A DNA stretch of 37,620 bases from NCBI GenBank assembly GCA_964469555.1, contig CAYYAQ010000036.1, positions 1 through 37,620 on the forward strand. Reading direction: 5' to 3'. Below, in pieces: positions 17,722 through 25,412 of the stretch. A program made the translations under genes and the position numbers. Each line of letters begins with the position of its first letter. Positions within the stretch are counted from its first letter, which is position 1. The notes under the pieces are model-generated. The model was not told where the DNA came from. It was given only the letters and a program-made list of their open reading frames with translations, and made no database searches. The DNA comes from CAYYAQ01 sp964469555. GTDB taxonomy: Bacteria > Planctomycetota > UBA1135 > UBA2386.

Positions 17722-18141
17722 ATGAAACTCTGTCCTGACGAAGAGGAGGTCGACAGCATCAACCTCACGCCGATGATCGACGTGGTGTTCCTGCTGCTGA
17801 TCTTCTTCCTCACGGCGACGACGTTCCAAAAGGATGAAATCGAGATGAGCCTGGACCTGCCGGACGCCGCGAGCGGCAAGCCCGGCGAAGAGAAGAAGGT
17901 CATCGTGATCAACGTCGCCGCTGACGGGCGAGTCATCGTCGATGGGCGCGAAGTCAGCGTGATGGCTCTCAGACAGAAGCTGAAGGCCGCCGCGAGCCGC
18001 GACAAGGACCAGGAGGTTCTGATTCGCGGAGACGAGAAGACGGATTTCGGTCTCGTCGCGCAGGTCTTCGATGCGTGTTTGCTGGCCAAGCTGCACTCGA
18101 TCTCGATCGGTGCGGATCCCGTAGGCGCGAATCCCCGGTGA
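17722..18141 (+). CDS. ExbD/TolR family biopolymer transport protein
   Basis: A 139-residue partner of the ExbB-type channel. It has a short cytoplasmic N-terminus and then the diagnostic INLTPMIDVVFLLLIFFL, in which Asp20 is the protonated residue essential in ExbD (D25) and TolR (D23). The periplasmic part (VIVINVAADGRVIVDGREV, then DKDQEVLIRGDEKTDFGLV) matches the ExbD/TolR fold. AGGAG lies seven bases before the ATG. It is followed after 33 bases by the TonB-like giant gene. Confidence 0.95.
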   Translation: MKLCPDEEEVDSINLTPMIDVVFLLLIFFLTATTFQKDEIEMSLDLPDAASGKPGEEKKVIVINVAADGRVIVDGREVSVMALRQKLKAAASRDKDQEVLIRGDEKTDFGLVAQVFDACLLAKLHSISIGADPVGANPR

Positions 18142-18174
18142 GTATCTAGCCTCCCACGGAGGGAACAGGCGATC

Positions 18175-21100
18175 GTGAAACGAACCCGCAAGACCTTGAT
18201 GCTCCTCGCCGCGATGGGTCTCGTCGGGTCGGCGGGCTTCTGGGTCGGATTGAAGATCGGTCGACCGGTCTACTATTCCGACGGCAACGTCGAGGTCACG
18301 GCGGCGGACCTGCGGAACTCCGGAATGGTTCGCTGGTCGAGCCCGCAGCCCGAGTTTGAGATTCCGGGACCGGTCCGTGGTCGCGTCACCGCGCTTCCCG
18401 ATGGCCGGCTGATCTACGGCAAGGTGATGGGGCCGCAGGTGACGGACCTCGTCCTGTTCGATCCCGAACATCCGACAGACCCGGTGCAGCCGGTGATCGA
18501 ACTCAACTCGCCTGGGCACGACCTCTCACCGTTGCTCGGTCCGATGGGACGGCTTTACTTCGCATCCGATCGACCTTCCGGGCCTGGCGGATTCGATATC
18601 TACGCCGCCACGTACCGCGACGGGCTCTTCTTTGCACCGCGTCCGCTGCCCGAGGGGATCAACTCGGGGCTCGACGAATCGGATCCCACAATCGATAGCG
18701 GTGGTGGCCAACTCGTCTTCGTTCGGCGTGATCCGGAAGTCGCGGACGGTCACAACGGCAAGCTGATGACCGCTTCCTTTGCGGCGCCCGACGCGGCGCG
18801 ACCGGTGTTTCCGGATGAGGACGCGTCGAAGTACCGCAGAGAACTCACGCCCCCCGTCGACCGCGATCCGATGCTCGCGCCGGACGGCGTCGGACTCTAC
18901 TTCGTGCGCCAAACCGAGGCCGGCGTGACGTCGTTAATGCGGACGTCCTGGCACGTCGACCACTATGTGCAGCCGATGTCCGTCGAAGCGCTGCAGATCG
19001 GAGGACCATTCCGCGGCCCGACGTTGGTCGACGACGGGTTCGGGATGCGACTCGTCAGCGCTGCGAAGCGCGTGAACCCGGCGGACGGGGAGAGCGTCGA
19101 GACCGTGATCGTTTTCCGTGCCGAGGCGCGGGAGGTGTACCCGTTCTGGGAAGGTCAGTGGTGGCTCGAGTGGCTGCTGCTGTACCTCGTGTTCTTCTTC
19201 GCGTTGATCCTGGTCTTGCTGACGTTGGGCGCGCGCTGGAGCAGCATGGACTTCATCACGAAGCTCGTGATGCTGTCGGTGTTGATCCACCTGCTGTTGC
19301 TCCTGTGGTTGTCCGGCATGAAGATCGTGCGCAGCTTCCAGCCGCGCGGCCCGGATACCGGGTCCGTGCAGGTCCATCTCGTCTCTCAGCGAGCCGTGCA
19401 CGGCGACACCGATTCTACGACGTCACCCTCGCAGAACAAAGTGGACGTGTCCGAGTCCCTGAGCTTCGAAGGCCACGAAGAGTCGATGGAGGTGAAGGGA
19501 CCCGAGGTCGAGGTGGCGAAGAACGATCGCGCCCTCGAGGCGACGAAGAACAACACGCGACCGTCCTACACCCCGAATCGCAAGTCCGAGGATGCGAAGG
19601 TCCAGGACCGTGCCAAGGACGTGGCGCTGCGCGCTGCGGCGGCGCCCGAAAAGGCGCCGGATCGCAAGCAGATCAAGATCGACGCCGAGACCAAGAATCA
19701 GACCACGGCTGACCGTCGCAGTGTTGCTGCCGAAGAGATCAAGGTAGTCGTGCCGGGTTCTGATTCGGCCATCACCTCGCACAAGCCGAGTCCGGAACGC
19801 AACGTCGCATCCGCCGCCCCGCGGCGCGTCCTGCCCTCGGCCCGCAACTCCTCCGCGCGGGCGACCGTGGCCGACGCACCCGTCGAACCCAGGAAACGGT
19901 TGAACGCTGCCGAATCCGCGGGCGCAGCCGCGAATCTGCGGGCAGTCGCCGCTTCGCCCGTCGCGTTGAACCGTTCCGCGAAGCCGACGCCGGAGAGAGA
20001 GTCCAATGGCGAAGTCGGCATGCAAAAAGCCGTGCCGGTGAAGAATACTTTCGCCGAAGCGCCCAGGCGTCGCGTGACAAAGGACGCGGGCGAGGCCAGC
20101 ACACCCCGTCCACGGGAGATCGTTGCTCGCGCTCGCCGCGTCGAGGACGCGCCACAGGTCAACACGAAGAGCGGCGCCGCGGCGCCAGCCGAAGCCACGC
20201 TGGCGAAGTCGGTCGGAACCGATCTGAACCAGGCGCCGCGCCGGGTAGACGTGGCTCGCCAGGAGCGCCCGTCCGCAAAATCGGACGTCGCCGTGCCCCG
20301 CAGCAACCTCGCGAACCCTGAGCGTGCGGCCCAACCCGTGGCCGTCGCGGCCCGTGATCTTCCCACGCCGACCGATCCCCTCGTCGGCTCAAAACTCGCG
20401 CTCGCGGACAGCGTGCAGCCGCCGGCCGCCGAGACGCTGCGGAAGCGTGGCGCCGAAGCGCTGTCGCGGATCGACGCCAAGGACCTCGAGAGTGTTCGAC
20501 CGGAGCGCAAGGTCTCTGAGGTCGAGCGTGGCGAACGCACCGGTGTCGACCCTGCTCCCCTTGAACTGTCCACTCCCGAATCCATGGTGGCGCGGGGTGT
20601 CCGTCGAGACGTGGCCACGAACACGCGTGCACACACGGAGCTTCGGGCGCGCCAGTCCATTTCGCCGGTGCTCGCAGGGGCGGTCGCGTTGCGGGACGAC
20701 GCGGATCAAACCAACACGAAGAGCGGCGCCGCGGCGCCAGCCGAAGCCACGCTGGCGAAGTCGGTCGGAACCGATCTGAACCAGGCGCCGCGCCGGGTAG
20801 ACGTGGCTCGCCAGGAGCGCCCGTCCGCAAAATCGGACGTCGCCGTGCCCCGCAGCAACCTCGCGAACCCTGAGCGTGCGGCCCAACCCGTGGCCGTCGC
20901 GGCCCGTGATCTTCCCACGCCGACCGATCCCCTCGTCGGCTCAAAACTCGCGCTCGCGGACAGCGTGCAGCCGCCGGCCGCCGAGACGCTGCGGAAGCGT
21001 GGCGCCGAAGCGCTGTCGCGGATCGACGCCAAGGACCTCGAGAGTGTTCGACCGGAGCGCAAGGTCTCTGAGGTCGAGCGTGGCGAACGCACCGGTGTCG

Positions 21101-22890
21101 ACCCTGCTCCCCTTGAACTGTCCACTCCCGAATCCATGGTGGCGCGGGGTGTCCGTCGAGACGTGGCCACGAACACGCGTGCACACACGGAGCTTCGGGC
21201 GCGCCAGTCCATTTCGCCGGTGCTCGCAGGGGCGGTCGCGTTGCGTGACGACGCGGGTCAAACGAGTTCGGCGCCGATAGTCGAGACCACGGAGTCCGAG
21301 CTGGTCGCCACCTCCAATCTGAAGAAAGTCGACAACCCCGCAGCGATGACGGCACCGCAGGCCGTGCGCGGCAACTCCGGCACGATGCACGAATCCCGGG
21401 ATCTCACGACACCGGGTTCCCTGTTGGAGCGCCACTCCCGCCGCGCAGTCGCGGTCGAGCAGGTAGCGGAACGGCAACTCCGCTCGGCGGGCGCGATCCT
21501 CGTGGACGCCGTGGCCCTGCGGGATGACGCTGTGGTCGGCAAGAGTGCGGTTCCCACCGAGAGAGTGGATGGGGTGGTGGGGACGTCAGGGCGTCCCGAA
21601 CGGTCGAAATTCGCGGAACTGCAACAGCGGAATCAAGGCGTGCTGGATCGTCCGAAGCGGGATCACCACCGCGGGGGATTGCACGATGTCAGCATCGGCA
21701 TCGTTCCGCCTGGTTCGTTCCTGGCTCGCGCGGGCGTGGGACCGGAGGTTCCGGTCATCGTCGCGACGGCAGAGGAGCTGACCCCCTACAGCAACCGGTT
21801 CGGCGAGAAGAAGCTCGCCGCATTGAAGAAGTACGGTGGCACGGTGGAGACCGAGCGCGCGGTGCGTCGCGGTCTGGCCTACCTCGCGAGCATCCAGAAC
21901 GAGAACGGCATGTGGGGCGACCCGCGGGCGTCGCAGCGAAAATACGGACAAGTATCCATCGGCAAGACCGGACTGTGCTTGTTGGCGTTCCTGGGGGCTG
22001 GCCACACGCCGGATTCGGACACAAAGTACTCGGAGGTCGCCCGGCGTGCCGTCGACGCGCTGCTCGCCACCCAGCGGCAGAGTGCGCACTTCGGCGTGTC
22101 GACGGCCTACAGCCACGGCATCACGACGTACGCGTTGGCCGAGTGCTACGCGCTCACGAAGTCGAAGAAGCTGCGCAGGCCGATCGAGCGTGCCATGCGG
22201 TGGATCCTCGCCAAGCAGAACGACGGTCGCGACAAGCGGAACCGCGGTGGGTGGGGCTACTTCTCGTCGGCGCTTCGGGCGGAGGATTCCTACTCTCGTT
22301 CGTCGACGACGGCATGGCAGGTCATGGCGCTCGAGTCGGCGAAGCTCTCTGGCATCGAAGTTCCGGAGGACGCGCTGACCGAGGCCCGCGACTACCTTCT
22401 CTCCAACTACGACCGCCGCTACCGCTACTTCCTCTACAACAAGGAGCCGAGTCGGCTGCGTTCCGAGTGGCGCACGCTCCCGGCGTCGACGCCGGCCGCC
22501 GTGTTCTGCCTGCAGTTGCTTGGCATGGACGCATCCGAGCGCCGTCTCGAGGCCGGCCTCAACTACACGCTCGACCGGGCCCCGGAGGCCTACCGCCGGT
22601 ACTCCGAAGACGACTTCGTGCTGAAGGGCGCCGGCAATGTCTACTTCTGGTACTACAGCACGCTGGCGTGCTTCATGGCCGGTGGCGAGATGTGGGACGA
22701 GTGGAACAAGTCGCTCAAGAAGGTGCTTCTAAGCGGCCAGAATCGGGACGGGTCCTTCCCGATCATCGACAGCTACGCCAAGTATGCGGGTGACTCGCGT
22801 TGGGACCGGTCCTACACGACGGCGATGTGCGTGCTGAGTCTCGAGGTCTACTACCGCTACTTCACGCCCCTCCTCAAGAAGGGTAAATAG
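18175..22890 (+). CDS. 1571-residue PD40 propeller / TonB-like helix / toroid protein
   Basis: Probable energy-transducing membrane protein driven by the adjacent ExbB/ExbD pair. Order seen: helix 1 at about 8-26 after a basic MKRTRK; a PD40/TolB-like beta-propeller region (about 65-315, with LSPLLGPMGRLYFASDR and ESDPTIDSGGGQLVFVR); helix 2 (332-351); helix 3 (361-382). Helix 3 reads LSVLIHLLLLLWLSGMK, where S368, H372 and L379 have the spacing of TonB S16/H20/L27; TonB S31 is replaced by K383. Charges predict that both large domains face the periplasm. A linker of about 840 residues follows, rich in Ala, Arg, Val and Pro, with a duplicated 184-residue unit. Residues 1225-1560 are squalene-cyclase-like alpha/alpha repeats with QW motifs QNENGMW (from Q1241) and QNRDGSF (from Q1522), but no DxDD acid. 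GTG start with GGAGGG upstream. Confidence 0.8.
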   Translation: MKRTRKTLMLLAAMGLVGSAGFWVGLKIGRPVYYSDGNVEVTAADLRNSGMVRWSSPQPEFEIPGPVRGRVTALPDGRLIYGKVMGPQVTDLVLFDPEHPTDPVQPVIELNSPGHDLSPLLGPMGRLYFASDRPSGPGGFDIYAATYRDGLFFAPRPLPEGINSGLDESDPTIDSGGGQLVFVRRDPEVADGHNGKLMTASFAAPDAARPVFPDEDASKYRRELTPPVDRDPMLAPDGVGLYFVRQTEAGVTSLMRTSWHVDHYVQPMSVEALQIGGPFRGPTLVDDGFGMRLVSAAKRVNPADGESVETVIVFRAEAREVYPFWEGQWWLEWLLLYLVFFFALILVLLTLGARWSSMDFITKLVMLSVLIHLLLLLWLSGMKIVRSFQPRGPDTGSVQVHLVSQRAVHGDTDSTTSPSQNKVDVSESLSFEGHEESMEVKGPEVEVAKNDRALEATKNNTRPSYTPNRKSEDAKVQDRAKDVALRAAAAPEKAPDRKQIKIDAETKNQTTADRRSVAAEEIKVVVPGSDSAITSHKPSPERNVASAAPRRVLPSARNSSARATVADAPVEPRKRLNAAESAGAAANLRAVAASPVALNRSAKPTPERESNGEVGMQKAVPVKNTFAEAPRRRVTKDAGEASTPRPREIVARARRVEDAPQVNTKSGAAAPAEATLAKSVGTDLNQAPRRVDVARQERPSAKSDVAVPRSNLANPERAAQPVAVAARDLPTPTDPLVGSKLALADSVQPPAAETLRKRGAEALSRIDAKDLESVRPERKVSEVERGERTGVDPAPLELSTPESMVARGVRRDVATNTRAHTELRARQSISPVLAGAVALRDDADQTNTKSGAAAPAEATLAKSVGTDLNQAPRRVDVARQERPSAKSDVAVPRSNLANPERAAQPVAVAARDLPTPTDPLVGSKLALADSVQPPAAETLRKRGAEALSRIDAKDLESVRPERKVSEVERGERTGVDPAPLELSTPESMVARGVRRDVATNTRAHTELRARQSISPVLAGAVALRDDAGQTSSAPIVETTESELVATSNLKKVDNPAAMTAPQAVRGNSGTMHESRDLTTPGSLLERHSRRAVAVEQVAERQLRSAGAILVDAVALRDDAVVGKSAVPTERVDGVVGTSGRPERSKFAELQQRNQGVLDRPKRDHHRGGLHDVSIGIVPPGSFLARAGVGPEVPVIVATAEELTPYSNRFGEKKLAALKKYGGTVETERAVRRGLAYLASIQNENGMWGDPRASQRKYGQVSIGKTGLCLLAFLGAGHTPDSDTKYSEVARRAVDALLATQRQSAHFGVSTAYSHGITTYALAECYALTKSKKLRRPIERAMRWILAKQNDGRDKRNRGGWGYFSSALRAEDSYSRSSTTAWQVMALESAKLSGIEVPEDALTEARDYLLSNYDRRYRYFLYNKEPSRLRSEWRTLPASTPAAVFCLQLLGMDASERRLEAGLNYTLDRAPEAYRRYSEDDFVLKGAGNVYFWYYSTLACFMAGGEMWDEWNKSLKKVLLSGQNRDGSFPIIDSYAKYAGDSRWDRSYTTAMCVLSLEVYYRYFTPLLKKGK
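20160..20711 (+). repeat. Tandem duplication, copy 1 (552 bp, 184 codons)
   Basis: First copy of a head-to-tail repeat inside the linker of the 1571-residue protein. The two copies are identical by eye over 534 bases (20160-20693), including third codon positions, and differ only at a few bases near the junction (for example 20694 G versus 21246 T). The length is a multiple of three, so the frame is kept. Confidence 0.92.
20712..21263 (+). repeat. Tandem duplication, copy 2 (552 bp, 184 codons)
   Basis: Second copy, offset by exactly 552 bases from the first. It begins with the codons for NTKSGAAAP and ends with AVALRDDAGQ. The identity of silent positions points to a recent event or ongoing homogenisation. 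Confidence 0.92.
21400..21531 (+). repeat. Diverged older copy of the linker repeat
   Basis: This stretch encodes DLTTPGSLLERHSRRAVAV... ending AVALRDDA. It aligns with the end of each 184-residue unit (ELSTPESMVARGVRRDVAT... ending AVALRDDA, 21115-21255). About half the residues are kept and the DNA has drifted, so this is an ancient repeat next to the recent one. Confidence 0.6.
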
Positions 22891-22891
22891 C

Positions 22892-22975
22892 CTCCGACTC
22901 CGTGCCCGGCGCGGTATCGAAATCGACCGGTTGGAGAAGATGCTCCAGAAGCTCCTCGACAGAGAGAACAACTAG
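22892..22975 (+). other. Protein-like +1 frame tail after the giant gene's stop
   Basis: Just past the stop at 22888-22890, the +1 frame reads 27 codons to a TAG, starting LRLRARRGIEID and continuing RLEKMLQKLLDRENN, an amphipathic charged helix. Only TTG (22928) or a late ATG (22937) could start it, without a ribosome-binding site. It may be a tail lost by frameshift, a tiny ORF, or chance. Confidence 0.3.
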
Positions 22976-23010
22976 CCGTCCGCCTGCCGCGTTGGTCCCA
23001 CCACGCCCCA

Positions 23011-23044
23011 TCTTCCCCGCGGGAACTTGTTCCCGCGGGGAAGA
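23011..23044. promoter_or_regulatory. 16-bp perfect inverted repeat upstream of the IYD-like gene
   Basis: Arms TCTTCCCCGCGGGAAC (23011-23026) and GTTCCCGCGGGGAAGA (23029-23044) are separated by two bases and end 32 bases before the start codon at 23077. It could be an operator or a hairpin terminating the upstream operon (no T-run on the plus strand). A dimeric-regulator site is as likely as a terminator. Confidence 0.5.
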
Positions 23045-23076
23045 CGCCACGCTTTCGGTGGGTAGACTCCGCGGGT

Positions 23077-23736
23077 ATGCAGCCAGAGTCTATCCCGTAC
23101 GACGATCGCTACGCGCCGAACGACACCCCCGAAGTGGCGTCGAAGCAGTTCTTCGAGATCCTCCGCCGCCGCCGGACGGTGCGCATGTTCTCCGGTCGAC
23201 CCGTGTCGCGGGAGACGGTCGAGAACCTGGTGCGGTGCGCGGGCAGTGCACCGAGTGGCGCGAACAAGCAGCCCTGGCGCTTCGTTTGCGTGCAAGATCA
23301 GGCGCTCAAGCGCGAGATCCGCATCGCGGCGGAGAAGGAGGAACACGAGCTCTACACGCGCCGGGCGAACACGGAGTGGCTGCGTGACCTGGAGCCTCTC
23401 GGCACGGATGAGCACAAGATGTTCCTCGAGACTGCGCCGTGGCTCGTCGTTGTCTTCAAGCTCATGCGGGAAGACGACGGATCCCAGGTCTACTACATCA
23501 ACGAATCGGTCGGCCTCGCCACGGGCATGTTTCTCGCCGCGGCGCAGATGGCGGGCCTCGCGACCCTGACCCACACGCCGAGTCCGATGGAGTTCCTGCG
23601 CGGAATCCTCGGTCGGCCCGAACACGAACGACCGTACCTCCTCATCCCCATCGGCTACCCGTCCGACGATTGCGTCGTGCCCAAGCACGCGATCTGGCGC
23701 AAGGACCTCGCCGACATCATGGTCGTCGACGCCTAG
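23077..23736 (+). CDS. Nitroreductase-fold flavoprotein, iodotyrosine-deiodinase-like
   Basis: A 219-residue FMN-dependent protein of the nitroreductase superfamily, closest by motif to iodotyrosine deiodinase (IYD), which reductively removes halide from halotyrosines. It shows RRRRTVRMFSGRPV (FMN phosphate contacts) and AGSAPSGANKQPW, the family's FMN-binding block. The lid triad of IYD, Glu-x3-Tyr then Lys 21 residues on, is present as E89, Y93 and K114, the spacing of human E153/Y157/K178. The C-terminal LLIPIGYPSDDCVVP also matches. No partner reductase is adjacent. The gene is convergent with the NUDIX/MBL gene, their stops interleaved at CTAG. Real substrate unknown; general nitroreductase activity is the alternative. 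Confidence 0.82.
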   Translation: MQPESIPYDDRYAPNDTPEVASKQFFEILRRRRTVRMFSGRPVSRETVENLVRCAGSAPSGANKQPWRFVCVQDQALKREIRIAAEKEEHELYTRRANTEWLRDLEPLGTDEHKMFLETAPWLVVVFKLMREDDGSQVYYINESVGLATGMFLAAAQMAGLATLTHTPSPMEFLRGILGRPEHERPYLLIPIGYPSDDCVVPKHAIWRKDLADIMVVDA

Positions 23737-25220
23737 ACAGGGCGCCAGGTGTCGCCGTCCGAAGTGGCGCAGCCGGCTTCTTGCATCATCTGCAATCCGG
23801 CGAGCATCGAACGCGAGGCGTACGGATACATGTCTTCCTTGACGTCCCAGTAGACGATCGGAAGCAGGCCTTCTATCGTGTTCGGGCCCTTCGCCAAGGC
23901 GGTCTCGAGCGCGGCTTGCCGTTGTTTGCGGTGCTTGATGGCGTGCTCGACCAGTGCGACTCCGTTTGGCATAGCAGGGCCGTGCGCCGGGTAGAGGGTC
24001 GTGATCTCATCCTTCGTCAAACGGTGAAGGCTGTCCAGGTAGGTCTGCATGTGACCCTCCGGAGGGTCGATCATGATCGTCGCCAGCGTCGAGATCATGT
24101 CGCCGGCGATCAGGGCGCCGTATCTACTCTCGCGGAATGCCAGATGACCTCGGTCGTGGCCGGGCGTGAAGATCGCCGTGAGGTGCCAGTCCTCCGTGCC
24201 GTCTGGCGCCCGACCGAGTTCGATGCGGTCGCCGTCCGAGACCAGCACGACGCCCTGGATATCCTGGTCGAGCCGTTCCATCGTGACCGGGTGTCCGCGC
24301 ACCGGAACGTCGTACCGTTGGCTCACCGCTCCGACCGCGCCGACGTGATCGGGATGGTGGTGCGTGCACACCACGCTGTCGACAGTCGATCCTTCGGCCT
24401 GCAATTCGTCGAGGAGGTCGAACAGCCGACGCTGCTCCGCTTCGTCGGGGGTTCCCGGATCGATCACGAACAGACGATCCGTGCCCACGATGTAGCAGTT
24501 CGTCGTCGTCGCCGGCGGTAGCGTCTGCGTCTCGAGCGGGGCGAGCAGGATCCCCGGGGAGAACCAGATGCGATGCAGTTTGCCACGCCTGAATCCTTCG
24601 GCCATCGATGCCGCTTCAGCCACGAATCGATCCACGTTGTCGTTTCGCAGCCGCTGCAGCAATACGATCACCGGTGGCACGACCCGCTGCTCGCCCCGAA
24701 TCCACAGATCGAGCGCCGCCTCCGCCGACTGGAATCCGCCGTCGATCAGCTCGCCGGGCCAGATCTCCGGCTCCTCGCCCTCGGGCAATTGGGCCAGGAA
24801 GAACACCGTGTCGTATCGCACCGGCGCGAACGGTGGGGTCCGGATCCGGCAGACCTCGCGCAGGGCAATACGATCGTCAGCCAGTTCCCGAAGCTCCGCC
24901 CAGGCCCGGGTGGCTGCTTCCTTGTCGTCGCCGAGCATCGCCTCGCGGAGTCCCGATCGCCTGGAGGCTGCGACCCCCCGCATCCCGGGATCCAACAGAA
25001 CTCCGGTCTCCTCGAACAGTTCGCGCACCGCGCAGTTCCGCAACGCGGTCGAGTCTCCGCCGTCCGGATCGTCCGGTCCGTCCTCCGCCCCACGGACGCC
25101 GCCTGGCATCGCCAGATAGTCGCCGAAGAACCGCAGTTGAGGAGCCCGGTGGGCGAGGTAGACCTCGCGGCCGGATCCGGTCCCCCGGCAGAGGACTACA
25201 GCGGCGGCAACTCGTTCCAT
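23733..25220 (-). CDS. NUDIX hydrolase fused to metallo-beta-lactamase-fold hydrolase
   Basis: A 495-residue two-domain protein. The N-terminal half is a NUDIX domain of the NUDT19/coenzyme-A diphosphatase-like type: AMPGG at 37-41, an insertion, then RELFEETGVLL with R66, E67, E70 and E71 for metal binding. The C-terminal half is a metallo-beta-lactamase fold of the LACTB2/glyoxalase-II-like type: THHHPDH with H287, H289, D291 and H292, then TPGHDRGH (H355), GD at D374 and PAHG (H413), a complete di-zinc set. The two domains are joined without a visible linker gap. Likely to hydrolyse a nucleotide diphosphate derivative and a thioester or related ester, perhaps acyl-CoA-derived, given the divergent thiolase operon. 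The stop interleaves with the IYD-like stop. Start is the best available ATG; no clear ribosome-binding site. Confidence 0.88.
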   Translation of the reverse strand: MERVAAAVVLCRGTGSGREVYLAHRAPQLRFFGDYLAMPGGVRGAEDGPDDPDGGDSTALRNCAVRELFEETGVLLDPGMRGVAASRRSGLREAMLGDDKEAATRAWAELRELADDRIALREVCRIRTPPFAPVRYDTVFFLAQLPEGEEPEIWPGELIDGGFQSAEAALDLWIRGEQRVVPPVIVLLQRLRNDNVDRFVAEAASMAEGFRRGKLHRIWFSPGILLAPLETQTLPPATTTNCYIVGTDRLFVIDPGTPDEAEQRRLFDLLDELQAEGSTVDSVVCTHHHPDHVGAVGAVSQRYDVPVRGHPVTMERLDQDIQGVVLVSDGDRIELGRAPDGTEDWHLTAIFTPGHDRGHLAFRESRYGALIAGDMISTLATIMIDPPEGHMQTYLDSLHRLTKDEITTLYPAHGPAMPNGVALVEHAIKHRKQRQAALETALAKGPNTIEGLLPIVYWDVKEDMYPYASRSMLAGLQMMQEAGCATSDGDTWRPV

Positions 25221-25412
25221 GGGTCTCGGTTCGGCGCCGGTGTGTGGTGCGGATTCGCCCGGCGAGCGCGGAGAGATTGGGCATCGGGCCGGGTCCAGTC
25301 AAATGGTTCTGCCCGGAGATGTCCTCTGCTATGCTCCGCGCAATCAGCCCCGAGTAGAGCGGCTACCGTATCCCCTTCTGCAGGCGACCCCGCCTCTGCA
25401 GGCCCTCCCCGA
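25221..25412. promoter_or_regulatory. Divergent promoter region, NUDIX/MBL and thiolase
   Basis: This 192-base gap separates the two divergent starts. An extended -10 box, TGCTATGCT (25327-25335), lies about 78 bases before the thiolase ATG; the base match at the -35 position (TTCTGC, 25307-25312, 17-base spacer) is poor. A short direct repeat CTGCAGGC occurs twice just before the start (from 25379 and 25397). No promoter for the minus strand was recognised. Confidence 0.3.

Noticed and set aside
20160..21263. CRISPR array or mobile element as explanation of the repeat
   Set aside because: Two long in-frame coding copies without spacers, terminal inverted repeats or transposase.
20159..21355. 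398-codon minus-strand ORF over the duplicated linker
   Set aside because: Internally repeated only because the DNA is duplicated; the sense strand is the in-frame giant gene.
21847..22880. Active squalene-hopene cyclase
   Set aside because: No DxDD motif seen, and the domain is fused to a membrane transducer-like protein.
24573..25412. N-terminal extension of the thiolase frame
   Set aside because: It is the antisense shadow of the NUDIX/MBL gene; the thiolase family starts at 25413.
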